From NCBI RefSeq assembly GCF_014268585.2, contig NZ_CP077092.1:248001-312000 (forward strand): a DNA stretch of 64,000 nt, written 5' to 3'. This DNA is from Pseudomonas iranensis (GTDB lineage: Bacteria; Pseudomonadota; Gammaproteobacteria; Pseudomonadales; Pseudomonadaceae). The translations under genes were made by a program, and so were the position numbers. The notes beneath the pieces were generated by a model, which saw only the letters and a program-made list of their open reading frames with translations, did not search any database and was not told where the DNA came from. Positions within the stretch are counted from its first letter, which is position 1. Each line of letters opens with the position of its first letter. Positions 8,714-18,266 of the stretch are shown piece after piece.

Positions 8714-10108
8714 ATGCGTTGCCTGTTGTTCGCCTGTCTGTTGCTCGGTTCCCTGCCCGCCTTTGCCCTGGATCGCTTTCAGGTCGAAGGCTATGCGCTG
8801 CCCAACGGTTTGCAACTGATGCTCAAGCCCGGCACCGAACGCGGGCATGTGGCGATCCGGCTGGTGGTCGGCGTCGGCCTCGATGACTTCGACTGCGACG
8901 AAAAAGAGCTGCCGCATTTGCTCGAACACTTGCTGTTCAGCGGCATCGACGCTACCGGTGAAGGCGGTTTGGAAGAGCGTATGCAGGCGCTGGGCGGGGA
9001 CTGGAATGCGTTCACCAGCAATGCCGACACCACGTTCGTCATCGAAGCCCCGGCGAAAAACCAGCGCAAGGTGCTCGACCTGCTGCTCGCGCTGCTGACC
9101 CAGACACGCATCGACGACAACGCAATCAACGCGGCGAAACGGGTGGTCGAGCGTGAGGACGGCGGGCATTACACAAGGCTGCAACGTTTCCTCGACCGTC
9201 AGGACCTCGGTCATACCGCGAGCAATCAACTGGCTGTCGAGCTGGGACTGAAATGCCCGCAGCGTGCCGAAGTCGGCCATCTGACCCAGGAGCAATTGGA
9301 GAAGGTGCGCAAAGCCTGGTACGCGCCGAACAACATGACCCTGATTGTCGTCGGCGAACTCGACAAACTGCTGCCGGCCTATCTTGAGCGTACCTGGGGC
9401 GAGCTGGAGCCGGTCGAGCCCACCGAACACCGCGCGCTGCCGAACATCCGCACCAGCGCCGCCCATGAGCGCACCCTCACCCGTGGCTTTGTCGGCGACA
9501 GCGCCAAGCTGCACTGGCTGGTGCCGGAACCGGTGCTCGACGATCAGTACGACCAGACGTTCGACATTCTCAAGGATTACCTCGACTGGGCGCTGTACCG
9601 GCAGATTCGTCTCAACCATGGCTTGTCGTACGGGCCGTGGGCCGAGCGTGAAGTGTTCGGCGGTGTCGGTTTCATGAGCCTCAACGCTGACCTGGATCGC
9701 GATGACGTCGACGAAGCCATCCAGGTACTCGATGACCTCAAGGCCGACCTGCTGAAAAACGGCCTCGACCCGAGCACCTTTGCCCGGATCAAACAAGCCG
9801 CCATTGCTCACCAGGCCTGGGCCGTGCAGGGCAACAGCGCACTGGCCGACTATTACTGGAGCGCGTTGGCCGACTATCAGGATGGCCGCTTTGCCAATCC
9901 CGCGCGGGAGTTGCAAGGGGTGACGCTGGAAGCGGCGAACAAGGCGATGCGCGAGCTGCTGTTGCAGCCGGGGTATATCCGGATCGAGAAGCCGTTGATC
10001 AGTGATGATCAGGTGTTGTGGCTGGTCGCTGGTGGAATCGGATTGTTGCTGCTGATCGTGATCGGCTGGCGCCTGCATCGCCGCCAGAAAATTGCTGGAA
10101 GCCATTAA
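8714..10108 (+). CDS. M16-family zinc metallopeptidase, membrane-anchored
   Basis: A 464-residue M16 (pitrilysin/insulinase) protease. The inverted zinc motif HLLEH is at residues 68-72, and Glu148 lies about 76 residues further on, the expected third ligand. An amino-terminal signal peptide (ends AFA near residue 18) and one C-terminal hydrophobic helix (VAGGIGLLLLIVIGW) followed by basic residues predict a periplasmic catalytic domain anchored in the inner membrane. The second M16 half (about 200-400) keeps the R-x-x-x-GLSYG segment (RLNHGLSYGPWAE). It stands alone between REP elements; the substrate is unknown. Confidence 0.9.
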   Translation: MRCLLFACLLLGSLPAFALDRFQVEGYALPNGLQLMLKPGTERGHVAIRLVVGVGLDDFDCDEKELPHLLEHLLFSGIDATGEGGLEERMQALGGDWNAFTSNADTTFVIEAPAKNQRKVLDLLLALLTQTRIDDNAINAAKRVVEREDGGHYTRLQRFLDRQDLGHTASNQLAVELGLKCPQRAEVGHLTQEQLEKVRKAWYAPNNMTLIVVGELDKLLPAYLERTWGELEPVEPTEHRALPNIRTSAAHERTLTRGFVGDSAKLHWLVPEPVLDDQYDQTFDILKDYLDWALYRQIRLNHGLSYGPWAEREVFGGVGFMSLNADLDRDDVDEAIQVLDDLKADLLKNGLDPSTFARIKQAAIAHQAWAVQGNSALADYYWSALADYQDGRFANPARELQGVTLEAANKAMRELLLQPGYIRIEKPLISDDQVLWLVAGGIGLLLLIVIGWRLHRRQKIAGSH

Positions 10109-10126
10109 TCCTGTGGTGAGTGAGCA

Positions 10127-10264
10127 CCTGTGGCGAGGGGATTTATCCCCGATGGGCTGCGCAGCAGCCCCAATAAGGGCAGCTCGGTATAGCCAGACAA
10201 AATTCGCTTGCAGGCTCTGCGACGGCTGCGCCGCCGTTCGGGGATAAATCCACTCGCCACAGGG
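10127..10264. repeat. Long inverted repeat of the GGCGAGGGGATTTATCCCC type
   Basis: CCTGTGGCGAGGGGATTTATCCCC on the left and its complement on the right enclose a 90-base centre that itself contains GGGCTGCGCAGCAGCCC. It is a third intergenic repeat family in this window. Confidence 0.8.
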
Positions 10265-10319
10265 GGCATGCAGCGTTAACCTTTCCGGGATTTTCCCCAT
10301 ATCGTCGTGAACCGCCAAA

Positions 10320-11348
10320 ATGCCAAAACTGACCCTCCTTATCCAGCGCCTTCTCGAGCTGATGAAGCGCTACCCCGGGTTGATCGCGGCGGGTGGTTTC
10401 ATTTCCGGCGTCGGCAGTTTCATCCTCGTCGATCGCCAACAGGGGCTGGCCAGCTGGATCACGGTGATCATGCTGCTCAGCTGGATCTGGCTGATGCTGG
10501 AAAACACCCTCACCGGCCTGTTCACGAGAATCTTTAAACGCGAGATTCCCCAGCCGCTGCTGCGCTACGCGACGCAGATGATCCATCAGGAAAGCCTGTT
10601 TTTCGTTCTGCCGTTCTTCTTCATCACCACCACGTGGAACAGCGGCCAGTTTGTCTTTACGGGGCTGCTCAGCGTTGCTGCACTGATCTCTATCGTCGAT
10701 CCGCTGTACTACAAATGGCTGGCGCCACGGCGCTGGGCGTTTCTCGCGCTGCACACCCTGACCCTGTTCGCCGCCCTGCTCACCGCGCTGCCGGTGATCA
10801 TGCACCTGACCACCGCGCAGAGTTTCAAATGGGCGCTGGGGATTGCCGTGCTGCTGTCGTTCCCGAGCCTGGCGTCGATCTTCCCGATCCGCACGGTGCG
10901 CAACGCCCTGGCGATTCTGTTCATCACAGTCGGCATCGGCGGCGTCGGTTGGGCGCTGCGTTCGTGGGTGCCACCGGCAACGCTGTGGATGACCGACGTA
11001 GCGATCAGCACGCAGCTGCAGGATCGCACCCCCGGCGCCAGCCTCGAAACCGTCAGCGCCGAGCAGATCCGCAGCGGCGGGCTCTACGCCTACACTGCGA
11101 TCAACGCGCCGCGCGGTCTCGACGAGCGGATTTATCACGTGTGGACCTTCAACGGCAAAGAGGTCGACCGCATCGCCCTCGACATCCATGGCGGGCGCAA
11201 GGAAGGCTACCGGGCGTGGACGCACAAGCAGAACTTCCCCGGCAACCCGGCGGGCAAATGGCAGGTGCGGGTGTTGACCGAGGACGGGCAGTTGATCGGC
11301 GTGCTGCGTTTCGCAATCACCGACAGCACACCGGCCAAAGAAAAGTAA
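10320..11348 (+). CDS. DUF5924/DUF2914 family membrane protein
   Basis: The 342-residue protein has several hydrophobic helices in its first 220 residues (for example AGGFISGVGSFILV and a run of segments between 85 and 215). A soluble domain of about 110 residues follows, with the DUF2914 pattern: APRGLDERIYHVWTFNGKEVDRIAL, then GKWQVRVLTEDGQLIGVLRF. DUF2914 domains are extracytoplasmic and often accompany membrane proteins; no reaction is known. It sits 54 bp ahead of the lipid-transport operon and could share its transcript. I have no firm function for it. Confidence 0.8.
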   Translation: MPKLTLLIQRLLELMKRYPGLIAAGGFISGVGSFILVDRQQGLASWITVIMLLSWIWLMLENTLTGLFTRIFKREIPQPLLRYATQMIHQESLFFVLPFFFITTTWNSGQFVFTGLLSVAALISIVDPLYYKWLAPRRWAFLALHTLTLFAALLTALPVIMHLTTAQSFKWALGIAVLLSFPSLASIFPIRTVRNALAILFITVGIGGVGWALRSWVPPATLWMTDVAISTQLQDRTPGASLETVSAEQIRSGGLYAYTAINAPRGLDERIYHVWTFNGKEVDRIALDIHGGRKEGYRAWTHKQNFPGNPAGKWQVRVLTEDGQLIGVLRFAITDSTPAKEK

Positions 11349-11402
11349 CCCGGTTCGTGCTATTACGTAGGATCTCGTAACGGCCGTACAAGCACGGAGC
11401 TT

Positions 11403-12551
11403 ATGACCAGCAGCCCAACCCCCGGCAGTGCCCACTTGGACACCGCGCTCAGCCCTGCCCGTCTGCGCGTCAGCGGCGACTGGACGCTCGCCCACTACAC
11501 CGCGCTCAAGCACCTGAGCGAAAAGCTCCGCGGCCAGTATGACGCCAACACTTCCATCGATCTGAACGGCCTCGGTGCCCTCGACACCGCTGGCGCGTCG
11601 TTGCTGGTCGAGCTGCTCGGTTCCGAGCGCTTGGGCAAGACCGCCGAACACCCCGATTGCACCCTTTCAACTGCCGACCGCGCCTTGCTGCAAACCGTGT
11701 ACTGCTCGCTGAGCGATTTCTGCGTACCGATCAAGGAGCCGGAAGTCAGCGTCAGCGTGCAACTGCTGACGCGCATCGGCCGCGCGGTGGACAAGGTCTG
11801 GACTGACACGCTGCAACTGCTCGGCTTCGTCGGCCTGATTCTCGAAGTCATCGCCCGTGGTCTGTTGCGGCCCAAGCGCTGGCGCATCACACCGATGATC
11901 GCGCACATCGAGCAGACCGGCCTCGATGCCGCGCCGATCGTGGCCTTGCTGACGTTTCTAGTCGGCGCGGTGGTGGCGTTTCTTGGCGCCACAGTGCTGG
12001 CCAGTTTCGGCGCGACGATTTTCACCGTGGACCTGGTCGGCTTCTCGTTCCTGCGCGAATTCGGCGTGCTGCTCACGGCGATCCTGATGGCCGGGCGCAC
12101 CGCCAGTGCTTTTACCGCACAGATCGGCTCGATGAAGGCCAACGAAGAAATCGACGCGATCCGTACTCTCGGCCTCGACCCGATCGAATTGCTGGTGGTG
12201 CCGCGCGTGCTGGCGCTGCTGGTGGCGCTGCCGATGCTGACGTTTCTGGCGATGCTCTCGGGGATCGTCGGCGGCGGTGTGGTCTGCGCGGTGTCGCTGG
12301 ACATCTCGCCGGCAATGTTCCTGTCGCTGCTGCAATCGGACATCGGCATTCAGCATTTTCTGGTCGGGCTGGTGAAGGCGCCGATCTTCGCCTTCCTGAT
12401 CGCGGCAATTGGTTGCCTGGAAGGTTTCAAGGTCAGCGGCAGCGCCGAATCGGTCGGCGCGCACACCACCTCCAGCGTGGTGCAGTCGATTTTCGTGGTG
12501 ATCGTGCTCGATGCGGTGGCTGCGCTGTTTTTCATGGAGATGAGCTGGTGA
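11403..12551 (+). CDS. MlaE-family permease with N-terminal STAS domain
   Basis: The 382-residue permease subunit of an MCE-type lipid ABC transporter. Residues 1 to about 115 form a STAS-like domain (DLNGLGALDTAGASLLVEL), fused to a MlaE permease of five or six helices. The permease carries the family motif GRTASAFTAQIGSMKANEEIDA, where the cytoplasmic coupling helix contacts the ATPase. In Mla itself the STAS protein (MlaB) is separate, so this fusion marks a paralogous system. The stop overlaps the GTG start of the next gene by 3 bases, so the two are translationally coupled. Likely role: phospholipid movement between the inner and outer membranes. Confidence 0.92.
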   Translation: MTSSPTPGSAHLDTALSPARLRVSGDWTLAHYTALKHLSEKLRGQYDANTSIDLNGLGALDTAGASLLVELLGSERLGKTAEHPDCTLSTADRALLQTVYCSLSDFCVPIKEPEVSVSVQLLTRIGRAVDKVWTDTLQLLGFVGLILEVIARGLLRPKRWRITPMIAHIEQTGLDAAPIVALLTFLVGAVVAFLGATVLASFGATIFTVDLVGFSFLREFGVLLTAILMAGRTASAFTAQIGSMKANEEIDAIRTLGLDPIELLVVPRVLALLVALPMLTFLAMLSGIVGGGVVCAVSLDISPAMFLSLLQSDIGIQHFLVGLVKAPIFAFLIAAIGCLEGFKVSGSAESVGAHTTSSVVQSIFVVIVLDAVAALFFMEMSW

Positions 12552-13351
12552 GTCGTCTACCCCGCGCGCCCTCGGAGGCGGTGATCGAAGTCCGTGGCCT
12601 GTGCAATCGCTTCGGCCCGCAGAGCGTGCACGAAAGGCTTGATCTGGACGTGTACAAAGGCGAAATCCTCGCCGTGGTCGGTGGCTCCGGTACCGGTAAA
12701 TCGGTGCTGCTGCGCAGCATCGTCGGGCTGAATCGGCCGAGCGAAGGCATGGTCAAGGTCTTCGGCCAGAACCTGCCGAATCTGCCCGAGCATGAGCGCT
12801 CATTGATCGAAAGGCGCTTTGGTGTGTTGTTCCAGAAAGGCGCGCTGTTTTCCTCGCTGACCGTGACCGAGAATGTCGCCCTGCCCCTTATTGAACACGC
12901 CGGCCTCAGCCGTCACGACGCCGAGCATCTGGCGGCGGTGAAACTGGCGCTGGCCGGGCTGCCGTTGTCGGCGGCGGACAAATACCCGGCGTCGCTGTCC
13001 GGCGGCATGATCAAGCGTGCGGCGCTGGCGCGGGCCCTGGCGCTGGATCCGGACATTCTGTTTCTCGACGAACCCACCGCCGGCCTCGATCCGATTGGCG
13101 CGGCGCAGTTCGATCAATTGATCCTGACCCTGCGTGATGCGTTGGGTCTGAGTGTGTTTCTGGTCACCCACGACCTCGACACGCTGTACACCATTACCGA
13201 TCGCGTGGCGGTGCTGGCGCAAAAGAAAGTACTGGTCGCCGGCCCTATCGACGACGTCTCGGAAACCGCCGACGCGTGGATTCACGAGTACTTCCACGGC
13301 CCGCGCGGCCGCTCGGCGCTGGATGCCGCCAAACAGCTCAACGAGGTCTGA
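12548..13351 (+). CDS. MlaF-type ABC transporter ATPase
   Basis: The 267-residue ATPase carries Walker A GGSGTGKSV, signature LSGGMIKRAALARAL and Walker B ILFLDEPTAGLDPIG, then the switch histidine (VTHDLDT). It powers the lipid transporter formed with the upstream MlaE-like permease. I selected the GTG at 12548, which overlaps the permease stop as GTGA; the longer frame to 12413 lies within the permease gene. The signature reads LSGGMIKR rather than LSGGQ, which is typical of MlaF proteins. Confidence 0.93.
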   Translation: MSRLPRAPSEAVIEVRGLCNRFGPQSVHERLDLDVYKGEILAVVGGSGTGKSVLLRSIVGLNRPSEGMVKVFGQNLPNLPEHERSLIERRFGVLFQKGALFSSLTVTENVALPLIEHAGLSRHDAEHLAAVKLALAGLPLSAADKYPASLSGGMIKRAALARALALDPDILFLDEPTAGLDPIGAAQFDQLILTLRDALGLSVFLVTHDLDTLYTITDRVAVLAQKKVLVAGPIDDVSETADAWIHEYFHGPRGRSALDAAKQLNEV

Positions 13352-13352
13352 T

Positions 13353-14291
13353 ATGGAAACCCGAGCCCATCATGTGTTGATCGGCCTGTTCACGGTGATC
13401 GTCGTGGCCGGCGCCCTGCTCTTCGGCCTGTTTCTGGCCAAATCCAGCGTCGACACCGAGTTCAAGGATTACGAAGTGGTGTTCAACGAGGCGGTCAGCG
13501 GTCTGTCCAAGGGCAGTTCGGTGCAGTACAGCGGGATCAAGGTCGGTGACGTAGTCAGCCTGCGCCTCGACCCGCAGGACCCGCGTCGGGTGCTGGCGCG
13601 GATTCGTCTGGCGGGCGACACGCCGGTCAAGGAAGACACCCAGGCCAAACTGGCACTGACCGGCATCACCGGCACCTCGATCATCCAGCTCAGCGGCGGT
13701 ACACCCGAGAGCCCGAAACTGCGCGGGCATGACGGCAAGCTGCCAACTCTGGTCGCCTCGCCCTCGCCTATCTCGCGTCTGCTCAACGACAGCAGCGACT
13801 TGATGACCGGCATCAGCGCCCTGCTGCAAAACGCCAACCACATGTTCTCCGCGGAAAATGTCGAGCGTGTGAGCAAGACCCTCGCCCATCTGGAACAGAC
13901 CACCGGCACCATCAACGACCAGCGCGGCGACATCAAACAAGCCATGCAGCAACTGGCGACCGTCGGCAAACAGGCCGGCAGCATGCTCGAGCAGACCTCA
14001 CTGCTGATGCGCAACGCCAACGGCCTGCTCAACGATCAGGGCAAGCAGGCCTTGGGCAGTGCCGAACAGGCGATGAAGTCGCTGGAGCAAAGCAGCGTGA
14101 CCATCAACGGCTTGCTCAGCAAAAACCAGAACTCGCTGGATAACGGCATGCAGGGCCTCAACGGCCTGGCCCCGGCGATTCGCGAACTGCGCGAGACGCT
14201 GACCTCGCTGCGCGCCATTTCCCAACGGCTTGAGGCCAACCCCAGCGGCTACCTGCTGGGCAGCGACAAGAACAAGGAATTCACCCCATGA
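13353..14291 (+). CDS. MlaD-family MCE protein
   Basis: The 312-residue protein has one amino-terminal transmembrane helix (HHVLIGLFTVIVVAGALLFG) and a single MCE domain (about residues 35-120, including VQYSGIKVGDV). A long helical, Gln/Leu/Asn-rich tail follows from about 150 to 290. MCE domains form rings in the periplasm that channel lipids; the long tail resembles PqiB/LetB-like needle regions more than compact MlaD. It starts one base after the ATPase stop and overlaps the lipoprotein gene as ATGA, so all four genes form one operon. Confidence 0.93.
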   Translation: METRAHHVLIGLFTVIVVAGALLFGLFLAKSSVDTEFKDYEVVFNEAVSGLSKGSSVQYSGIKVGDVVSLRLDPQDPRRVLARIRLAGDTPVKEDTQAKLALTGITGTSIIQLSGGTPESPKLRGHDGKLPTLVASPSPISRLLNDSSDLMTGISALLQNANHMFSAENVERVSKTLAHLEQTTGTINDQRGDIKQAMQQLATVGKQAGSMLEQTSLLMRNANGLLNDQGKQALGSAEQAMKSLEQSSVTINGLLSKNQNSLDNGMQGLNGLAPAIRELRETLTSLRAISQRLEANPSGYLLGSDKNKEFTP

Positions 14292-14914
14292 AGTTGACTC
14301 GAATCGCCCTGCTCGGCGCTGGCCTGACCTTGCTCGGCGCGTGCTCGATCCTGCCCAAGTCGGAACCCTCGGACGTCTACCGCCTGCCCGCTGCATCGGC
14401 GCCCGCCTCGGCCAGCCCGGCGACGGTTCAGCCGTGGTCGCTGCGCTTGAATAAATTGCAGGCCAGCGAAGCGTTGAACCGGCCGAGCATTGCCGTGATT
14501 CCGCAGGGCGATGTGATCAGCAGCTACAAAGGCTCGCGCTGGAGCGATCCGGCGCCGGTACTGCTGCGCAATCGCCTGCTCGATGGATTCCAGCGTGATG
14601 GTCGAGTGACGCTGCTGAGCACCGACGACAGCAACTTCCAGGCGGATCTGGAACTGGGCGGCAGTTTGCAGGCGTTTCAGACGGAATATCAGGGCACCCA
14701 GGCCGGCGTCGTGGTGCGGGTCGATGCATTGCTGGTGCGCGGCTATGACCAGCGCATCCTCGCCAGCCGCCGTTTTGAAGAGCGCCAGTCGCTGAATGAT
14801 GTGCAGGTGCCAGCGGTGGTCGCCGGGTTTGGTAAGGCCAGTGATCGCCTTACGGCCAAGGTTGTGGCCTGGGCCGTGGAGCAAGGGCAGAAACTCGCCC
14901 CCCGAAGGCCTTAA
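14288..14914 (+). CDS. PqiC-like transport-associated outer-membrane lipoprotein
   Basis: The 208-residue lipoprotein has the lipobox LLGACS near residue 20, so it is anchored in a membrane through a lipidated cysteine. The body matches the ABC-type transport auxiliary lipoprotein (PqiC/YmbA) domain, seen in RLPAASAPASASPA followed by NRPSIAVIPQGDVISSYKG and the closing KVVAWAVEQGQK. PqiC-type proteins cap MCE bridges at the outer membrane. It is the last gene of the four-gene operon, and a REPIN follows the stop. Confidence 0.9.
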   Translation: MKLTRIALLGAGLTLLGACSILPKSEPSDVYRLPAASAPASASPATVQPWSLRLNKLQASEALNRPSIAVIPQGDVISSYKGSRWSDPAPVLLRNRLLDGFQRDGRVTLLSTDDSNFQADLELGGSLQAFQTEYQGTQAGVVVRVDALLVRGYDQRILASRRFEERQSLNDVQVPAVVAGFGKASDRLTAKVVAWAVEQGQKLAPRRP

Positions 14915-14929
14915 GCCCAACACAATCCC

Positions 14930-15018
14930 TGTGGGAGCGAGCCTGCTCGCGAAAGCGGTGTATCAGTCACTTAAGCGTTGACTGACACTCCGTCTTCGCG
15001 AGCAGGCTCGCTCCCACA
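14930..15018. repeat. REPIN, GAGCCTGCTCGCGAA family, copy 2
   Basis: Inverted arms with the same core as the copy at 6583, around a loop of about 45 bases. It lies between two convergent genes. Confidence 0.9.
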
Positions 15019-15030
15019 TGGGAATTTTGC

Positions 15031-16260
15031 TCAGCCGAAGAACCAGTAGCAGACCCCGATAGCGCCCACCACTCCGGCAAACTCAGCCAGCAACGCACAC
15101 CCCACCGCGTGCCGTGCGCGCTGAATGCCCACCGCGCCGAAGTACACCGCCAGCACATAGAACGTGGTTTCGGTACTGCCCTGCACCGTCGCCGCGACCA
15201 GCGCCGGGAAGCTGTCGACGCCGGAAGTCTGCATGGTCTCGATCAGCATCGCCCGTGCGGCGCTGCCGGAGAACGGTTTGACCATCGCCGTCGGCAGCGC
15301 ATCGACGAAGCGCGTGTCCCAGCCGGCCCACTCGACCAGATGGCGAATGCCGTCCAGGCCGAAATCCAGCGCACCAGAGGCGCGCAGCACGCCAACCGCA
15401 CAGAGCATCGCCACCAGATACGGCAAGAGATTCTTCGCCACATCGAAGCCCTCTTTCGCGCCTTCGACGAACGCCTCGTACACCTTGACCTTGCGCAGCG
15501 CGCCGATCAGCAAAAACAGCATGATCAAGCCGAACAGCGTGAGATTGCCGAGGATCGACGACAATCCCGCCAGCGCTGTCGCGGAAAGGGTGCCGAGCAG
15601 GGCCATGAAGCCGCCAAGGATCAGTGCGCCGGGCAGCAGATAGGCGAGCACCACCGGGTCCCAGATGCGCAGGCGTTGCATGAAAGCTACGGAGAGGAAA
15701 CCGACGATAGTCGAGCAACTGGTCGCCAGCAGAATCGGCAGGAACACCAGCGTCGGATCCGGCGCGCCTTGCTGGGCGCGGTACATGAAGATGGTCACGG
15801 GCAGCAGGGTCAACGACGAGGCATTGAGCACCAGAAAGAGGATCTGCGCGTTGCTGGCGATGGTGGCGCTGGGATTGAGCTCCTGCAGCGCTTTCATGGC
15901 TTTCAGGCCGATGGGTGTGGCGGCGTTGTCCAGGCCGAGGCCGTTGGCGGCGAAGTTCAGCGTGATCAGGCCGAGGGCAGGGTGACCGGCCGGGACTTCC
16001 GGCATCAGCCGCAGAAACAGCGGGCCGAGGACCTTGGCCAGCCACTCGACGATTCCGGCTTTCTCGGCGATGCGCAGAAAGCCCAGCCAGAGGGTGAGGG
16101 TGCCGAACAGAAGCACCATGACTTCGACCGAGAGCTTGGCCATGGCGAAAATGCTTTCCACCATCGCCGCGAAGATCCCGGCGTTGCCGCCGATCAGCCA
16201 CTGCGCCAGCGCCGACACGGCTGCAACGATGAAGAAGCCAAGCCACAGGCCATTAAGCAT
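15031..16260 (-). CDS. SpmA-SpmB type nucleoside-recognition (Gate) domain membrane protein
   Basis: The 409-residue protein is a natural fusion of the SpmA-like and SpmB-like halves, each with a Gate domain. TLNFAANGLGLDNAATPIGL is the first conserved helix pair and VKPFSGSAARAMLIETM the second. It has many hydrophobic helices and is an inner-membrane transporter or channel. In sporulating Firmicutes the two halves are separate spore-maturation proteins; in Pseudomonas the substrate is unknown. It is a single-gene unit. Confidence 0.88.
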   Translation of the reverse strand: MLNGLWLGFFIVAAVSALAQWLIGGNAGIFAAMVESIFAMAKLSVEVMVLLFGTLTLWLGFLRIAEKAGIVEWLAKVLGPLFLRLMPEVPAGHPALGLITLNFAANGLGLDNAATPIGLKAMKALQELNPSATIASNAQILFLVLNASSLTLLPVTIFMYRAQQGAPDPTLVFLPILLATSCSTIVGFLSVAFMQRLRIWDPVVLAYLLPGALILGGFMALLGTLSATALAGLSSILGNLTLFGLIMLFLLIGALRKVKVYEAFVEGAKEGFDVAKNLLPYLVAMLCAVGVLRASGALDFGLDGIRHLVEWAGWDTRFVDALPTAMVKPFSGSAARAMLIETMQTSGVDSFPALVAATVQGSTETTFYVLAVYFGAVGIQRARHAVGCALLAEFAGVVGAIGVCYWFFG

Positions 16261-16316
16261 CAGTCAAATCCCCCGAAGAATGCGGCGAATGATAGCGGGG
16301 TCGCCAGAAACGACAA

Positions 16317-16340
16317 ACCCCGGATTGCTCCGGGGTTCGT
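16317..16340 (-). terminator. Terminator-like hairpin downstream of gltP
   Basis: CCCCGG-ATTGCT-CCGGGG pairs perfectly. On the minus strand the stem is followed by TTTGTCGTTT, so it can end the gltP transcript before the next minus-strand gene. Confidence 0.6.
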
Positions 16341-16362
16341 TGGTGGGGCGTGCATCAATCAC

Positions 16363-16452
16363 TGTGGGAGCGAGCCTGCTCGCGAAGAGGCCGGCACATT
16401 CAACATCTCTGTAGATTGATACACCGTCTTCGCGAGCAGGCTCGCTCCCACA
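16363..16452. repeat. REPIN, GAGCCTGCTCGCGAA family, copy 3
   Basis: A complete pair of inverted arms just after the gltP stop, nearly identical to copies 1 and 2. Confidence 0.9.
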
Positions 16453-16462
16453 GGGTTTTGCA

Positions 16463-17794
16463 TCAGTTCTTGGAAATCTCGCCAGCCGGCAGTTTTTCCT
16501 TGCTGCGCCAGTGCGGCAGGGAGTTCCAGTAGCGCTCGCCCTTGGCGTCGTCGTACATGCCTTCCCAGCGCGCGATAACCAGCACCGCCAGAGCATTACC
16601 GATCACGTTCAGTGCGGTACGCGCCATGTCCATGATGCGGTCGACACCGGCGATGAATGCCAGGCCTTCCAGCGGGATGCCAACGCTGCCCAAGGTTGCC
16701 AGCAGCACCACGAAAGACACGCCCGGTACGCCGGCGATACCTTTGGAGGTGACCATCAGCGTCAACACCAGCAGCAGTTGCTGGCTGATCGACAGGTCGA
16801 TGCCATACAGCTGGGCAATGAAGATCGCCGCGATCGACTGGTACAGGGTCGAGCCGTCGAGGTTGAACGAGTAACCGGTCGGTACCACGAAGCTGCAGAT
16901 GGCTTTCGGCGCGCCGTAGGCTTCCATTTTCTCGATGACACGTGGCAGCACGGTTTCCGAGGAGGCGGTGGAGTAGGCCAGTACCAGCTCATCCTTGAAG
17001 ATGCGCATCAGCTTGAGCACCGAGAAGCCGAACAGCTTGGCGATCAGGCCCAGCACGACGAAGGCGAAGAAGGCGATGGCGACGTAAACCAGGATCACCA
17101 GTTTCGCCAGCGGCAGCAGCGAGGCGAAGCCGAAGTTGGCCACGGTCACCGCGATCAGTGCGAACACGCCGATCGGGGCGTAGTTCATGATCATGTGGGT
17201 GACCTTGAACATGCTTTCCGAAACGCCCTGGAACATCTTCACCAGCGGCTCGCGCAGGTCCGACTGCAGGCTCGACAGGCCGAGACCGAACAGCACGGAG
17301 AAGAAGATGATCGGCAGCATTTCGCCGCGAGCCATGGCCGCGAAGATGTTCGACGGGATCAGGTTGAGGATGGTTTCGATGAATGCATGTTCATGCTGCA
17401 CTTCGGCGGCGGTCGCCTGGTACTTCGAAATGTCGACCGTGCCCAGGGTGCTCATGTCGATGCCGGTGCCCGGATGGAACACGTTGGCCAGCACCAGACC
17501 GACAACGATGGCGATGGTGGTGACGATCTCGAAATAGATGATCGTCTTCAGGCCGATACGCCCGAGTTTCTTGGCGTCGCCGACGCCAGCGATGCCGACG
17601 ATCAGCGAGGAAATGACGATCGGGATCACGATCATCTTGATCAGACGGATAAAGATATCGCCTGCCGGTTGCAGGACGTTGCTGATCCACCAGGCCTTTT
17701 CAGCACTGAAGTGGTTGAGCAACGCACCAATTGCAATCCCCAGAATCAGACCGATGAGGATCTGCCAGGCGAGGCTGATTTTTGCCTTCTTCAT
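16463..17794 (-). CDS. gltP: Glutamate/aspartate:proton symporter
   Basis: The 443-residue carrier belongs to the DAACS family. It takes up L-glutamate and L-aspartate with protons or sodium across the inner membrane. Family hallmarks are the serine-rich hairpin YSTASSETVLPRV, the VPTGYSFNLDGSTLY motif and the TSKGIAGVPGVSFVVLLATL segment, which together form the substrate and cation sites. The start at 17794 (MKKAKISLAW) follows AAGGGTAAAGATA; the longer frame upstream has no homology. The gene is monocistronic, with a long untranslated region upstream. Some paralogs move C4-dicarboxylates, but the motif set favours glutamate/aspartate. Confidence 0.9.
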   Translation of the reverse strand: MKKAKISLAWQILIGLILGIAIGALLNHFSAEKAWWISNVLQPAGDIFIRLIKMIVIPIVISSLIVGIAGVGDAKKLGRIGLKTIIYFEIVTTIAIVVGLVLANVFHPGTGIDMSTLGTVDISKYQATAAEVQHEHAFIETILNLIPSNIFAAMARGEMLPIIFFSVLFGLGLSSLQSDLREPLVKMFQGVSESMFKVTHMIMNYAPIGVFALIAVTVANFGFASLLPLAKLVILVYVAIAFFAFVVLGLIAKLFGFSVLKLMRIFKDELVLAYSTASSETVLPRVIEKMEAYGAPKAICSFVVPTGYSFNLDGSTLYQSIAAIFIAQLYGIDLSISQQLLLVLTLMVTSKGIAGVPGVSFVVLLATLGSVGIPLEGLAFIAGVDRIMDMARTALNVIGNALAVLVIARWEGMYDDAKGERYWNSLPHWRSKEKLPAGEISKN

Positions 17795-18266
17795 TATCTT
17801 TACCCTTACTTGCGTTTGACTCAGGCACATGCAGGAACTGGAACGCTCATCAGCGGAAAAGTCTGTGCATCTGCCTCCGTATAAGGTGCCCCGAAGCGCG
17901 TATTTACGGCTCTTCGGCAGGCGAAAAAAGGCGCAACTATTCCGATGCAAGGTGGCGCCGTCTAATGCCGTAAACGCCTACCCTATGCCTAATCGGCATG
18001 AGCTTTTTCATTTGAAACTGGCGTCCCAAGCGGTTCGATTGTGACATTTGTGCCGGCATAAGTGCCGTGAACCGGCCGTTACAGCGTAGGCTGGTTAAAT
18101 TTTGCACAGGTAAAACCGGCGGAAATTTTCGGAAAAAGTCTGAATCGCAAGACTAGAAGTCACACGGAACGAGCGCGATCTTTGTCGATATACGGTCGCC
18201 AGGAAACACCGCGAAATGTTTTCCTCGCAGTGTCGACGATTGAAAAAAGGAATTTGGCGTGCTGGA
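17795..18266. other. Non-coding stretch upstream of gltP
   Basis: About 470 bp without a supported gene. A hairpin AGGAAACA...TGTTTTCCT lies near 18202-18227. A GGCAC-ATG-CACA segment near 18040 on the minus strand only loosely resembles a sigma-54 site and is not called. The rest shows nothing I can assign. Confidence 0.4.

Noticed and set aside
16363..16452. Repeated inverted sequence that might be read as CRISPR
   Set aside because: It consists of two inverted arms only, with no regular direct repeats, spacers or cas genes; it is a REPIN.
18025..18060. Sigma-54 promoter for gltP
   Set aside because: GGCAC and the following bases do not match TGGCAC-N5-TTGCA well enough; spacing to the gene is also long.
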